DNA from: a virus
Length of the DNA stretch: 64,000 bases
Direction: 5' to 3' (one strand)
Virus record (IMG/VR): IMGVR_UViG_3300049911_000129
Location: 35,995 to 99,994 of that record
Part shown: positions 33,663 to 42,769 of the stretch, one piece after another
Numbering within the stretch: position 1 is the stretch's first letter
Layout: each line of letters begins with the position of its first letter
Notes under the pieces: model-generated
Database searches by the model: none
The model's input: only the letters and a program-made list of their open reading frames with translations
Told to the model about the DNA's origin: nothing
Program-made: the position numbers and the translations under genes

Positions 33663-35201
33663 ATGGAGAGGACCGGCGTACCGTTCGCGGAGTTCCCGGC
33701 GCCGCTCACGGACGAGGAGTCCCGGGACATTATGCTGGCGTGCGCCTCGTTCCCGCACTTCATAGAGAAGATCTTCCCGGCGTCGTTCGAGGGCGAGACG
33801 TTCGTCATGGCGGACCGCGGGAGGCACCCGTTCGCCCTGAGCAAGCTGCACTACATGTGGGCCGGCTTCGCGCAGAAGTACCCGCGGCTCTGCGTCATGG
33901 CCCCCAGGCTGCACCTCAAGAGCACCATCCTCAACCACGCCTTCACGCTCTGGCAGATCTTCAAGGCGTGGGCGTTCGTCGACGGCATAGTCGTCTCGTA
34001 CAAGGAGGACCTGGCGCGCGACCACGTCAAGATCGCCAAGCGCCTGGCCAAGGCCAACCGCTACTTCCGGTTCTTCCAGGACCTGAAGCCGCGCTCCGAG
34101 CACGTCATCAGCTTCGTGTGCGGGTTCGGGACAGGCGAGACGTGGCACGCGGCGGTCCAGGGGATAGGCGTCATGGGGGCAAAGCGAGGGCTCCACCCCA
34201 AGTTCGTCATCTGCGACGACATCCTGAGCGACTACACTAACCCACTCGAGCCGGCCGCGATCGCGAAGATAAACTCCGTGTTCAACAACGTCATACAGTC
34301 GCTGCCCGGGCCGGACGATCCGCTGATAGTGGTCGGGACCCCGCAGTCGTACGACGACACGCTCTACAAGCTGCGCGCCAACGACGAGTTCTTCTGGATC
34401 CGCTGCCCGGCGGAGACGGATCAGGCGGACCCGAACAAGGTCGCGTGGCCGGAGCGGTTCGACAGGCGCGTGCTGAGGCAGATCAGGCGCAGGGTCGGCC
34501 GCACGGCGTACCAGGTCGAGTACCTGCTGGTTCCCCTCATGGCCGTCAACAGCCTGCTGCCGCGCGAGGCCGTGGAGCTATGCGTCGAACCCGGGCTGCA
34601 GGCCTTCTCGCTCGACGAGCCGTTCGAGAATCCGGACGGGTGGCCGGTGTACGGCGGCATGGACATAGGCAAGGAGGTCCACCCGACGCACATCGCGATT
34701 GCGGTCCAGGCGCCGGACGGGACGCTCGTGCAGGTGTACCAGCGGTTCGTGGACCACATGAAGTACGGCCAGCAGGCGAAGCTGGTCAACAAGCTGATGG
34801 AGCACTTCAACATTTCGCGGTTATACTACGACTCGACCAGGGCCGAGCTGGACGAGCGCGGGCTCACCAGGCGCGCGTACGGCCGGAAGTTCACGAAGCA
34901 ACGCAAGCCGCAGCTGGCCCTGCTCCTCGAGCGGAGGATCTTCGCGGGGCCGGACGAGGCAGGCCTGGTGCTGCTCCCTGACCCGCGCCAGGTGAGCCAG
35001 ATATGCGCGGTCAACCCGCAGCTGAAGTCGCTCGAGACCTCGGAGGGCCACGGCGACAGCTTCTGGTCGAACGCCCTCATGGTACAGGCGGCCGAGGACG
35101 GGCCGGCCATGACGGTGCTTGGCGACGCCAACGAGATATTTGGCGGGCAGCGCGGGCGGGCGACGTCAGGGCTCCCGCGGGGCTTCGAGAGTGGACGATA
35201 G
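33663..35201 (+). CDS. Terminase large subunit (DNA packaging motor)
   Basis: 512 residues. Deviant Walker A A-P-R-L-H-L-K-S at 80-87, Walker B F-V-I-C-D-D with Asp185-Asp186, and a C-terminal RNase H-like nuclease: Asp334 in G-G-M-D-I-G, a Tyr-Tyr-Asp pair near residue 391 and H-G-D-S-F-W near residue 465. Pumps DNA into the prohead and cuts it. Adjacent to the portal run. Confidence 0.9.
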   Translation: MERTGVPFAEFPAPLTDEESRDIMLACASFPHFIEKIFPASFEGETFVMADRGRHPFALSKLHYMWAGFAQKYPRLCVMAPRLHLKSTILNHAFTLWQIFKAWAFVDGIVVSYKEDLARDHVKIAKRLAKANRYFRFFQDLKPRSEHVISFVCGFGTGETWHAAVQGIGVMGAKRGLHPKFVICDDILSDYTNPLEPAAIAKINSVFNNVIQSLPGPDDPLIVVGTPQSYDDTLYKLRANDEFFWIRCPAETDQADPNKVAWPERFDRRVLRQIRRRVGRTAYQVEYLLVPLMAVNSLLPREAVELCVEPGLQAFSLDEPFENPDGWPVYGGMDIGKEVHPTHIAIAVQAPDGTLVQVYQRFVDHMKYGQQAKLVNKLMEHFNISRLYYDSTRAELDERGLTRRAYGRKFTKQRKPQLALLLERRIFAGPDEAGLVLLPDPRQVSQICAVNPQLKSLETSEGHGDSFWSNALMVQAAEDGPAMTVLGDANEIFGGQRGRATSGLPRGFESGR

Positions 35202-35217
35202 GGGGTAAGATCTGAAT

Positions 35218-35442
35218 ATGCCTAACATAAACACGAGGAGGCAGCACCTGGAGGAGGCCAATAGGCGCCGAGCCCTGAGGGAGCGCGCCGGCAGCTTCGG
35301 CAGCCGCCGCGGCCAGTTCATAGACTTCATGAAGAAGCAGGGCCTGCCAGAAGAGGCGCGCGAGGCGCAGCTGCGCAAGTTCGACGAGATGATCGAGACG
35401 ATGGAGGATCAGGCGGAGGAGCAGGCGGTCGATGGTCTCTAA
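35218..35442 (+). CDS. Small charged protein (74 aa)
   Basis: Highly charged helix (Arg/Glu/Gln), probably coiled coil. Between TerL and portal. No family recognised. Confidence 0.6.
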   Translation: MPNINTRRQHLEEANRRRALRERAGSFGSRRGQFIDFMKKQGLPEEAREAQLRKFDEMIETMEDQAEEQAVDGL

Positions 35443-35752
35443 CAGTTCGGGGTTCCAGCTGCCGTCGCCGATGGCGCGCCGCATGCAGCACCCGCAGCTG
35501 CCTGCCGAGCTGCTGGACCTGACTGAGGACGAGTACGCGGCCAAGCTGCGTGAGTGGGGCTACGGCGAGCACGCGATAGAGCAGGAGCTGGTGCGCTGGC
35601 GGGAGTACGTCGATAAGATGGTGCCGAAGCGCGTGGTTCCCGACGTCGAGGACGGCCCGATCAAGGGCAGGCTGTTCGACTCGTGGGTGCAGGCTAGGCG
35701 GCGTAGGCGGAAGCAGAAGGAAGAGGGTGACGATGGCGAGGCGGAAGAGTAG
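35432..35752 (+). CDS. Unknown 106-residue protein
   Basis: Overlaps the previous gene by 11 bases. Helical, with a basic then acidic C-terminal tail (R-R-R-R-R-K then E-E). No family recognised. Confidence 0.6.
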   Translation: MVSNSSGFQLPSPMARRMQHPQLPAELLDLTEDEYAAKLREWGYGEHAIEQELVRWREYVDKMVPKRVVPDVEDGPIKGRLFDSWVQARRRRRKQKEEGDDGEAEE

Positions 35753-36083
35753 CAAGATACCGGGCTCCGGCTACATGCGGCAGCCAGTGTCGGTCGCCGT
35801 GCTAGAGATGGTCGGCCAGTGGCTCATCGTTGTCGAGGACTTCGAGGACCCGACCAGGCCGTCCGGGATCGTGGTCGTGACGCCAGGGACGCTGACGACG
35901 ACGATCGGGACGGTCGTCAAGGCCGGGCCGGAGTGCGAGTTGATCGGCGTCGTCGAGGGGTCGAGGGTCCTGTTCGAGCAGTGGGCCGGAGGGCGCTGGG
36001 CGCTGAAGGACGGCGCGGGACATGACCTGCATGTTCTAATCATGAGCGCCGATTCGATCCTCGCGCTCGTAGAGGAGGGATAG
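35733..36083 (+). CDS. GroES-like (Cpn10) co-chaperonin, copy 1
   Basis: 116 residues; ATG 35733 preferred to GTG 35727. Pattern of Cpn10: V-V-E-D-F-x-D-P, a Gly-I-V-V-V-T-P mobile-loop region, G-T-V-V-K-A-G-P, V-V-E-G-S-R-V-L-F and final D-S-I-L-A. A phage co-chaperonin could adapt host GroEL for folding the capsid protein, as T4 gp31 does. A second one is at 42432. Confidence 0.65.
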   Translation: MARRKSSKIPGSGYMRQPVSVAVLEMVGQWLIVVEDFEDPTRPSGIVVVTPGTLTTTIGTVVKAGPECELIGVVEGSRVLFEQWAGGRWALKDGAGHDLHVLIMSADSILALVEEG

Positions 36084-38063
36084 ATGGGCGTACTGGACTT
36101 CTTCCGTAGGCCCCAGAGCGGCGTGGCCGCTGCTGCGCCGAGCCCGCAGTTCGGCGGCGAGAAGGGCATGGACTTCTTCTCGTTCCTCGAGTCCCGCCTG
36201 AAGCAGGGCGGGCCGGGGCTGTCGACGGTGCAGTTCGCGCACGACACCATGCTCAAGTCGGCCGCGCAGGCGTCCGGCGGGCTCATAGGCATCAACGACT
36301 ACGGGTTCAAGGGCAAGCGCCAGTACATAGCCGATCGGCGCTACCTGTTGGACCTCTACGTCATCCACTACAACAACGCGGACATCAGGACGGTGACCAC
36401 CCACTTGCGCAACGAGATCTTCCGGCGCGGCATCGAGTGGGAGGCGGCCTTCGAGTGGAAGTGCGGACAGTGCGACAAGGAGTACACCGCCTCCGAGGCG
36501 CGCAAGCTCACGGACAAGGACGGGACCCCGCGGTGCAGGGTGTGCAAGGTCTGGACCAAGAAGGACGCGGACGGGCAGGATGTCCCGCTCGGCGTGGACG
36601 GCGAACCGGCGATAGTGGGGGTCGGTCTCAGCGACAAGCCGCTGCCGGGGGCGCCGGTCAAGCCGCCGCTCTACCAGCCGGACGAGAAGCAGAAGGACAG
36701 GTTCGAGGGGTTCCTGACCGAGGCCAACTACTTCGGGCAGAGCCTCGAGACCGTCCTCAGGGAGTGCGAGGACGACGTCAACACGGTCGACGACGCGTTC
36801 ATATACCTCCGCCCGGAGTACATCATGTCGGAGGAGGACGGGCAGCGCGCGGCCCGCGGCGAGGACGTCCACCCGCGGAAGATCGTGAAGCACGTCCTCA
36901 GGCTCGACCCGGTGCTGCTGGAGTACGACCTCGACTACCGCGGCATCCCCGGCATGCGCCACCACCTGTGCGTCTTCCACCGGGAGAACATCATGGAGGT
37001 GCCGGCCGAGGAGGGGTGGGAAGAGGAGTGGCAGGGCAGGTGCCCCGAGTGCGGGCTCCAGACATACCCGGTCTACTACAAGTACAACGAGCAGTACCTG
37101 CAGGGCGGCTACGGGTCCGCGCAGACGAAGGTCATGTACCTCCTGCGCGACGAGATCATCCACTGGAGCTACTACACGCCGACGGAGCTCTACGGCTACC
37201 CGCCCATCCTGAGCATCTACGAGAAGGCGCTGACGCTCATCGGGATGGACCGGTACGTATACGACTACTTCTACGAGCGCAAGGTCCCGCAGGGCATAAT
37301 CGCGACGACGACGGACGACACGCAGGGCATGGACCAGCGCAAGGCCGCCATCGAGGCGCGCATGCGGCAGGACCCGCACTACATACCGTGGATCGCCGTG
37401 TCGAGCAAGACCGGCCAGGGCAAGACCGAGTTCGTCAGGTTCGCCTACAGCCTGGACGAGCTCAACTACCTGCCGGTCCGCGACGAGATCAGGGAGCGCA
37501 TCGCCGGCCTCTACGGCGTGTCGGCCATATGGATGTCTGACAGCACGGCGGCGGGCGGGCTGAACAACGAGAGCCAGCAGCTGGTCGTCATGAGCCGCGT
37601 GGTCGAGGGCAAGCAGAGGGCGTACCACGAGGCCGTCTTCCCGGCGCTGCTCGCCGCGTTCGGCATCACCGACTGGCACCTGAGGCTGCTGCAGCCTGAG
37701 GAGGTGTCGGAGCTGGCCGAGCTGCAGGTCCGCACGACGAAGATGCAGTGGGCCAGCGGTATGGCCCAGATGGGGTTCGGCATCCGCTACGACCAGGGGG
37801 CCGACGAGTACGAGGTGTACGGCGACGTGAAGCCCGGCACGGAGCGCCCGCAGCAGGGCGGCGAGGGCGGCGGGGCGCCAGGCGGCGCTGCGACTGCGCC
37901 CGGCACGTTCGGGCTGATGGAGAAGGCCGACCCAGGCATGGAGGGCGAGGCCGAGGGCGACGTCGGGGAGGTCATGGAGGAGCCACCGCAGGAGCCGATG
38001 AGCACACGCGGCGACGAGGACGAGGACGCGCGGCTGGGGCTCGAGCCCGGCCTGGAGATCTAG
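36084..38063 (+). CDS. Portal protein
   Basis: 659 residues, starts right after the previous stop. Between TerL and a MuF-like gene, and the central region has the portal-type wing/stem pattern (I-H-W-S-Y-Y-T-P-T-E-L-Y-G-Y-P-P, later L-N-Y-L-P-V-R-D-E-I-R-E-R-I-A). Unusual features: a zinc-ribbon insertion with Cys127, 130, 151 and 154, and a lone C-x-x-C at 320/323. The C-end is Gly/Glu-rich and probably disordered. Forms the DNA gate of the head. Confidence 0.85.
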   Translation: MGVLDFFRRPQSGVAAAAPSPQFGGEKGMDFFSFLESRLKQGGPGLSTVQFAHDTMLKSAAQASGGLIGINDYGFKGKRQYIADRRYLLDLYVIHYNNADIRTVTTHLRNEIFRRGIEWEAAFEWKCGQCDKEYTASEARKLTDKDGTPRCRVCKVWTKKDADGQDVPLGVDGEPAIVGVGLSDKPLPGAPVKPPLYQPDEKQKDRFEGFLTEANYFGQSLETVLRECEDDVNTVDDAFIYLRPEYIMSEEDGQRAARGEDVHPRKIVKHVLRLDPVLLEYDLDYRGIPGMRHHLCVFHRENIMEVPAEEGWEEEWQGRCPECGLQTYPVYYKYNEQYLQGGYGSAQTKVMYLLRDEIIHWSYYTPTELYGYPPILSIYEKALTLIGMDRYVYDYFYERKVPQGIIATTTDDTQGMDQRKAAIEARMRQDPHYIPWIAVSSKTGQGKTEFVRFAYSLDELNYLPVRDEIRERIAGLYGVSAIWMSDSTAAGGLNNESQQLVVMSRVVEGKQRAYHEAVFPALLAAFGITDWHLRLLQPEEVSELAELQVRTTKMQWASGMAQMGFGIRYDQGADEYEVYGDVKPGTERPQQGGEGGGAPGGAATAPGTFGLMEKADPGMEGEAEGDVGEVMEEPPQEPMSTRGDEDEDARLGLEPGLEI

Positions 38064-38942
38064 ATGCCGATCGACCCTGCGGACATCGCGCACCTCACCA
38101 TATACCCAGGCGTGCAGGAGATAGCGCAGAGCCTCGAGGCGGTGCTCGGCGCGTCGTACGAGGGCCTGCTGTCGGAGATAGTCGAGGGCTGGCGCAAGCT
38201 GGGCCCGGACCTCACCCCGAACACGGCGCGCGAGGTCATCTCCGAGAAGCTGCTGATGTGGCCGGAACTGACGGCCGGCGCCTACGCCGACCTGATAGAC
38301 AACATCTTCTACGCCGGGTTCATGGTAGGGGTGGTCGACACCGGCGTGAGGATCGCGCCGGACCACGGGGACGCCATGGCCCTGGAGTGGATCAAGAGCA
38401 ACCCGAACGGCTTCGTGCCGGCGCTCCGGCGCTTCGCCGAGGACGAGCGGAGGTTCTTCGAGGACGTGCTGAGGGACGCGTACGCCGGGGTCGACCGCGA
38501 GGGCAAGGTCCGGCCGTTCAGCTTCCGGAGCATGATCGCGAGGGTCCAGGAGCGCACCGGCGCGGCGAGGTCGGCCGTCGAGCTGGTCGTGCGGACGGAG
38601 ACGGCGAAGGTGACCTCGCTCGGGCGGGTGGCGGCCTGGGCCAACGACGCCGACAGGTACCTCTACGACTACCACTGGGTCGCGACGCACGACGAGCGGA
38701 CGAAGGACGTATCGCTCCTCTTCGAGCGCGACGGCCCGTACGAGTTCGACGGGATCAAGAAGCGGTGGACCGAGGACCACAACAAGCCGTGGCCGGTGGT
38801 CAATAGGCACACCAACAGGCTGGAGTACCAGACATCGGCCTACAACTGCCGCTGCACGGCCGCGCGGACGCCCAAGTCGCCGGAGCGGATGCTCGAGCAG
38901 GGGCTCATAACGCGCGAGCAGTACGAGGCGATGGTCGCGTGA
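38064..38942 (+). CDS. Phage head morphogenesis protein, MuF/SPP1 gp7-like
   Basis: 292 residues. C-terminal half contains R-T-E-T-A-K and Y-H-W-V-A-T-H-D-E-R-T-K-D-V, followed by a final N-C-R-C, the usual signature of this minor head family. Overall length is typical. It sits directly after the portal, as expected; no toxin domain is attached. Confidence 0.8.
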   Translation: MPIDPADIAHLTIYPGVQEIAQSLEAVLGASYEGLLSEIVEGWRKLGPDLTPNTAREVISEKLLMWPELTAGAYADLIDNIFYAGFMVGVVDTGVRIAPDHGDAMALEWIKSNPNGFVPALRRFAEDERRFFEDVLRDAYAGVDREGKVRPFSFRSMIARVQERTGAARSAVELVVRTETAKVTSLGRVAAWANDADRYLYDYHWVATHDERTKDVSLLFERDGPYEFDGIKKRWTEDHNKPWPVVNRHTNRLEYQTSAYNCRCTAARTPKSPERMLEQGLITREQYEAMVA

Positions 38943-38944
38943 CG

Positions 38945-38955
38945 GGTATTATACT
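38945..38955 (+). promoter_or_regulatory. GGTATTAT-type promoter
   Basis: GGGTATTATA (TATTAT 38947-38952) in the 40-base gap before the phosphoesterase gene. Confidence 0.45.
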
Positions 38956-38982
38956 GGTGAGACTGAGAGGGGGTTTGCATAC

Positions 38983-40281
38983 GTGGCTATAATCTGGACT
39001 GACGAGAAGAAGCGCCTGCTTGCCGGGTGCGTGACCAACGAGCTCCTGATGGCCAACTTCCCCGGCTACAGGTTGGAGTACCTCAAGGAGGAGCGGTCGC
39101 GCGCCAGGGCGGCGATCAAGATAGCGGGAGGCGACCTAGTCGAATACTCGCACGGCCGGGGTAAGTCCTACGAGCCCGGTGAGTTGGTGGAGGCCGCGAT
39201 CAAGGCCGAGCAGGAGCGCCAGCACAACAGGGAGATGATCCGCCAGCTGACGCAGATGCAGCGGACCGAGGCCAAGAGGCAGGAGTACATCAGCATGATC
39301 CGCGAGTGCCTCCAGCCGTTCGAGCCCACGCCGCTTCTGCCGCTCTTCGACGGAGTGGCACGCGACCCGGCCACGCACAAGCCGATCCACCGGTGGGTGC
39401 TCGACCTGTCCGACTGGCACCTGGGGCAGCGGACGCCGATCCAGAGCACGGGCGGGATCTACGAGCAGACAACGGAGATCGTCCGCTGGCAGGTTCAGCA
39501 GCTGATAAGCGCCGCGCGCTCCATCTTCGACGTCGAGGTGAAGGGGCAGACGATCGAGGAGATTCTGGTCGTATTCAACGGCGACCTGCACGAGAACGAT
39601 AGCATGCGCCCGGGCCAGGCGGCCAAGATAGATCTGCTGGTGACGCAGCAGGTCGTAGAGGTGTTCGACCTGGCGAGTTACGTCCTGAGGGAGCTGCTCA
39701 CGTTCCCCGGCGTCAAGCGCATCGAGGTGCACAACGTCGGCGGCAACCACGACAGGACGAGCCCCAAGCGCGGCGACGCCGGGCTCGGCGAGCTGGACTA
39801 CGTGGACACGTACGCCTGGCTGATCGGCGAGTTCCTGTCGCGTGCGTTCGAGGCCGAGCCTCGGCTGACGGTCAAGAATTGGGCGACGTACTACGGCTAC
39901 ACCGAGTTCGCCGGCCGCAAGATCATATTCGAGCACGGCTCGTCGTTCAAGGGCGGAGCCGGAAGCTACGGCGGCATTCCGTGGTACCCGATAGTCAACT
40001 CGGCGCGCATGCTCACCGACATGCTCGGCGGCGGGGACCTGGTGCTGTTCGGGCACGTCCACCAGCCGGCCATCCTGCCCATCAGGCAGGACTCCTGGGT
40101 GGTGATCAACGGCGCGCTGCCGGCCACGTCGACGTACCTGCAGTCGACCTACAAGGCGCTGCGGACGCCGACGCAGTGGCTGCTCGACCTACACGAGGAG
40201 CACGGGGTGACCGACTTCAGGCCGCTATACGCGAGGCCAGCGTCGCTGGAGCGCCCCGGCGCGATCTGGAAGAGGGGATGA
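38983..40281 (+). CDS. Calcineurin-like metallophosphoesterase
   Basis: 432 residues, GTG start. N-terminal ~110 residues are a charged helical domain. Metal motifs then appear in order: D-L-S-D-W-H, N-G-D-L-H-E-N-D, G-G-N-H-D-R, E-H-G and G-H-V-H. The family includes nucleases (SbcD/Mre11) and protein phosphatases. In a head-gene setting the substrate is uncertain; DNA is plausible. Confidence 0.8.
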   Translation: MAIIWTDEKKRLLAGCVTNELLMANFPGYRLEYLKEERSRARAAIKIAGGDLVEYSHGRGKSYEPGELVEAAIKAEQERQHNREMIRQLTQMQRTEAKRQEYISMIRECLQPFEPTPLLPLFDGVARDPATHKPIHRWVLDLSDWHLGQRTPIQSTGGIYEQTTEIVRWQVQQLISAARSIFDVEVKGQTIEEILVVFNGDLHENDSMRPGQAAKIDLLVTQQVVEVFDLASYVLRELLTFPGVKRIEVHNVGGNHDRTSPKRGDAGLGELDYVDTYAWLIGEFLSRAFEAEPRLTVKNWATYYGYTEFAGRKIIFEHGSSFKGGAGSYGGIPWYPIVNSARMLTDMLGGGDLVLFGHVHQPAILPIRQDSWVVINGALPATSTYLQSTYKALRTPTQWLLDLHEEHGVTDFRPLYARPASLERPGAIWKRG

Positions 40282-40550
40282 CGAAGAAGGGATTCACGAA
40301 GGAGCAGAAGGCCTACTACAACTACCTGCGGAGGCGGCTGACCGCCGGCGAGGCCGGCCAACGCATAAGCATGGGCGCGGTCTTCATAGCGTCCAACAGA
40401 CTATCGGCCCTCCTGAAGGAGAGGCTGGGGGCGGCCGGCGAGGGCGGGGTCGCGGAGGTGACGGACGAGATGAAGGCGCTGTGCGACCTGCTGTACATCG
40501 ACATGGCGAAGTACGTCATGCAGGACGGGGAAGGCGATGCCCAGCTTTGA
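40278..40550 (+). CDS. Unknown 90-residue protein
   Basis: ATGA overlap. Helical, basic N-terminus with K-E-Q-K-A-Y-Y-N-Y-L. No family recognised. Confidence 0.65.
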   Translation: MTKKGFTKEQKAYYNYLRRRLTAGEAGQRISMGAVFIASNRLSALLKERLGAAGEGGVAEVTDEMKALCDLLYIDMAKYVMQDGEGDAQL

Positions 40551-40986
40551 GGATAGGCTCAGGCGCGCGATGGTCCGCGGACTGCAGGACGCTGGCGAGA
40601 AGATCTTCACGGACTCGGATCGCACGGTCCCGGTCGACACCGGTGAGCTTAAGAAGAGCGGCGTGTTCAGGCGCCTACCTGACGGGTTCGAGATCGCTTA
40701 CAGGTCGGGTCATGCCGTCCCGGTGCACTTCGGCGTCCCGGCGCACGACGAGTGGGTCCGGCGCCACTGGGTCCGGCAGCACAGGATGCGCATCAGGCCC
40801 AGGTCGACAATGGTCGCGCGCCGCCGGACGGTGAATGTCGCCGGGCACCTCAGGGGTCCGTTCAGCAGGCATATGAATGACCGCGCGGCGCGGCCGTGGC
40901 TGCAGGACGCGGTCGACAGGGTCTATCCGGACATCGGGCGGTACATCAAGAGGCGTATCGTGCTCGAGTTCGGAGGGAGTTCGTAG
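40537..40986 (+). CDS. HK97 gp10-like head-tail/neck protein
   Basis: 149 residues. P-V-D-T-G-E-L-K-K-S, then a Tyr-rich strand, V-H-F-G, and a C-terminal R-P-W-L-Q-D-A-V-D-R helix are the recognisable order of the gp10/minor tail family. Probably joins head and tail. Assigned by pattern. Confidence 0.6.
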   Translation: MPSFEDRLRRAMVRGLQDAGEKIFTDSDRTVPVDTGELKKSGVFRRLPDGFEIAYRSGHAVPVHFGVPAHDEWVRRHWVRQHRMRIRPRSTMVARRRTVNVAGHLRGPFSRHMNDRAARPWLQDAVDRVYPDIGRYIKRRIVLEFGGSS

Positions 40987-40988
40987 CG

Positions 40989-41180
40989 ATGACGAGGGTA
41001 TACGACAAGGCCATCAGGCTGGCCCGCGGGCGCGCGTTCGCGCTCGCCGCGGCGGTGCAGAAGTACACAGTGCCGGTCGAGAGTGGCCCGCGGAAGAAGA
41101 CGCTCCGGCGCGTAAACCCGCTCAACACGCCTGACGACGCGGGCGCGAGCTACGGCAGCAACTACGGGGTCGTCTCTTGA
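40989..41180 (+). CDS. Small basic protein (63 aa)
   Basis: ATG with GGGAG upstream, two bases after the previous stop. Arg/Lys-rich first half, Gly/Ser/Asn-rich tail. No family recognised. Confidence 0.55.
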   Translation: MTRVYDKAIRLARGRAFALAAAVQKYTVPVESGPRKKTLRRVNPLNTPDDAGASYGSNYGVVS

Positions 41181-41680
41181 CGCTCATCGCGCTCGACCTG
41201 TCGACGAAGAAGGTCGCGATAGCCGCGTTCGACGGCGAGGCCACCGTCCCGCGGCTGATAGAGGTCGTTGCCGGCGGCGCGCATGCAGTCGATAGGTTCG
41301 ATGCGCTCATGACGAACTTCCGCAACCGGCTCGGGCAGCTCACTCCGGTGGGGCGCGCCTTCATCGAGGACATTTCGTTCGTCAGGGGCCGCCGCGCGGA
41401 GCTCGACCTAGCGAAGGTGCTCGGCGGCGTGATGGCGCACTTGGTAGACGCCGGGATCCCGTACGTGACGGTCAACAACATGGTCTGGAAGCGCGACCTC
41501 GGGCTAGGCGGGCGGGCATCCAAGTCTGACATCGCCGAGTACGTCGCCGGACACTGGTCCGGCTTGAAGATACCGAGCCAAGACACGGCGGACGCGCTCT
41601 GCGTGCTCGAATGGGGTATCATACAATATAGGAAGGGCATATTCGATGGGCAAGAACTCGCAGAGGCGCAGGGCGGCTAA
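41177..41680 (+). CDS. RuvC-like Holliday junction resolvase
   Basis: 167 residues, TTG start overlapping the previous TGA. RNase H-fold acids in order: Asp6 in A-L-D-L-S, Glu in F-I-E-D near residue 64, and Asp pair in Q-D-T-A-D-A-L near residue 142. Resolves branched DNA before packaging, fitting its place among head genes. Confidence 0.75.
   Translation: MTLIALDLSTKKVAIAAFDGEATVPRLIEVVAGGAHAVDRFDALMTNFRNRLGQLTPVGRAFIEDISFVRGRRAELDLAKVLGGVMAHLVDAGIPYVTVNNMVWKRDLGLGGRASKSDIAEYVAGHWSGLKIPSQDTADALCVLEWGIIQYRKGIFDGQELAEAQGG
41615..41630 (+). promoter_or_regulatory. GGTATCAT-type promoter
   Basis: GGGTATCATACAATATAGG, with TATCAT at 41617-41622 and a second TACAAT in phase. Lies inside the resolvase gene, 24 bases before the next ATG. 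Confidence 0.5.
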
Positions 41681-41897
41681 GGCCGCGAGGCCAAGGGGCT
41701 CGGCTGGCCGCGTACCGGGGGAGATGTCGCGCAGGATCCGCAGGGCGATGACACTCGCCCTCGCCAACTCGATCAGGAGGGCGATGCGGACGCAGAGACC
41801 GACAGAGGAGGTCGTCGATGGCGACGAAGGCGAAGACGCAGGAGCGGCCGTCAGCGGTCAGGATCATTGCGCCGATCCATCTGAACAAAGTGATTGA
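41646..41897 (+). CDS. Small basic protein (83 aa), overlapping the next gene by 80 bases
   Basis: Its own promoter and a GGAAGGG site support translation. The first 50 residues are Arg/Lys/Ala-rich, the tail acidic. The tail is encoded in the overlap and may be less constrained. No family recognised. Confidence 0.5.
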   Translation: MGKNSQRRRAAKAARPRGSAGRVPGEMSRRIRRAMTLALANSIRRAMRTQRPTEEVVDGDEGEDAGAAVSGQDHCADPSEQSD

Positions 41898-42063
41898 GCG
41901 CGACAGGTTCTTCTTGTTCGTTGCGGATCTTCTGACGGATCTGGTGGGGCACACCGAGCGGTACGTCGTCGTTTCGCAGTCGCCTGCCGGGCTGGAGATA
42001 GCTCTCGCTAACCACGAGTACGACGCGCGGCATCCGCGCGGGGGAGGGGGCGCCGGTGCCTGA
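41818..42063 (+). CDS. Unknown 81-residue protein
   Basis: ATG with AGGAGG upstream, inside the previous gene. Alpha/beta sequence with a Gly-rich end. No family recognised. Confidence 0.6.
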   Translation: MATKAKTQERPSAVRIIAPIHLNKVIERDRFFLFVADLLTDLVGHTERYVVVSQSPAGLEIALANHEYDARHPRGGGGAGA

Positions 42064-42460
42064 CGAAGAGGGGCCGGGGACGGACGACGAGTTCGACAGG
42101 TTGCTGGACATGTTCTTCGACCTGTTCAGGGCGTGCCCGGATGCGAAGGAGCGCGCGGACGGTATCGCGGAGCAGGAGTACGGCGAGGTCTTGCACCAGT
42201 TCGCGCACCGGATCATGATGCTAGGGGCGGTAGACCTCAGCCGCTGCGACATATCGACGCCAGTCCTGGGGGTCGTCTTCGCGGCAGGCTACGTGAAGCG
42301 GGCGATCGAGGACGCGGCGGGACAGGCACAGGACGCGGAGGGCCAGGCACCGGACATAGAGCTGACGAGTTCGGGGCCGGCCATGAGCCTGGACGCCATA
42401 AGGCAGCTGATGGGGCAGACAGGGGAGTCCGATGACGAAGAAGTACAGTCCGAGGGATAA
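42056..42460 (+). CDS. Unknown 134-residue acidic protein
   Basis: GTG start overlapping the previous gene. Helical first half, low-complexity acidic C-end. No family recognised. Confidence 0.6.
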   Translation: MPDEEGPGTDDEFDRLLDMFFDLFRACPDAKERADGIAEQEYGEVLHQFAHRIMMLGAVDLSRCDISTPVLGVVFAAGYVKRAIEDAAGQAQDAEGQAPDIELTSSGPAMSLDAIRQLMGQTGESDDEEVQSEG

Positions 42461-42767
42461 CATCGTCCTGCTGGAGGTCGTGCGCCCCGGCGAGGAGATC
42501 GTTGGCGGTGGGATACTCATCCCTGACTCGGCGCAGGAGGTCTCGGCCGTCGGTCTGGTGCTGGCGCGGGGACCCGACGCGTACGAGGCGATCAAGCCCG
42601 GGAGGAAGGTCCTGTTTCAGCCGTACCTGGCGGAGCAGGCGTGGGACGAGGACGGCAGGCGGCTCGTCTTCGTGCTCGACGACAACATCTACGCTTGCTT
42701 GGCGTACGACGGCACCGGCCCGATCCCGGACACCCTGCCGGGGGAGCTGCTGAGCGAGGGAACGTAG
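42432..42767 (+). CDS. GroES-like (Cpn10) co-chaperonin, copy 2
   Basis: 111 residues. P-R-D-N-I-V-L-L-E-V, G-G-G-I-L-I-P-D-S-A (mobile-loop region), G-L-V-L-A-R-G, I-K-P-G-R-K-V-L-F and a final D-D-N-I-Y-A-C follow the Cpn10 order more closely than copy 1 at 35733. Overlaps the preceding gene by 29 bases. Probably helps GroEL fold a virion protein. Confidence 0.7.
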   Translation: MTKKYSPRDNIVLLEVVRPGEEIVGGGILIPDSAQEVSAVGLVLARGPDAYEAIKPGRKVLFQPYLAEQAWDEDGRRLVFVLDDNIYACLAYDGTGPIPDTLPGELLSEGT

Positions 42768-42769
42768 CG

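Noticed and set aside
36036-38810. A 924-residue frame open on the - strand
   Set aside because: It mirrors the portal and MuF genes on the + strand; long antisense frames are common in GC-rich DNA, and its translation is low-complexity Val/Arg/Asp-rich with no motifs.
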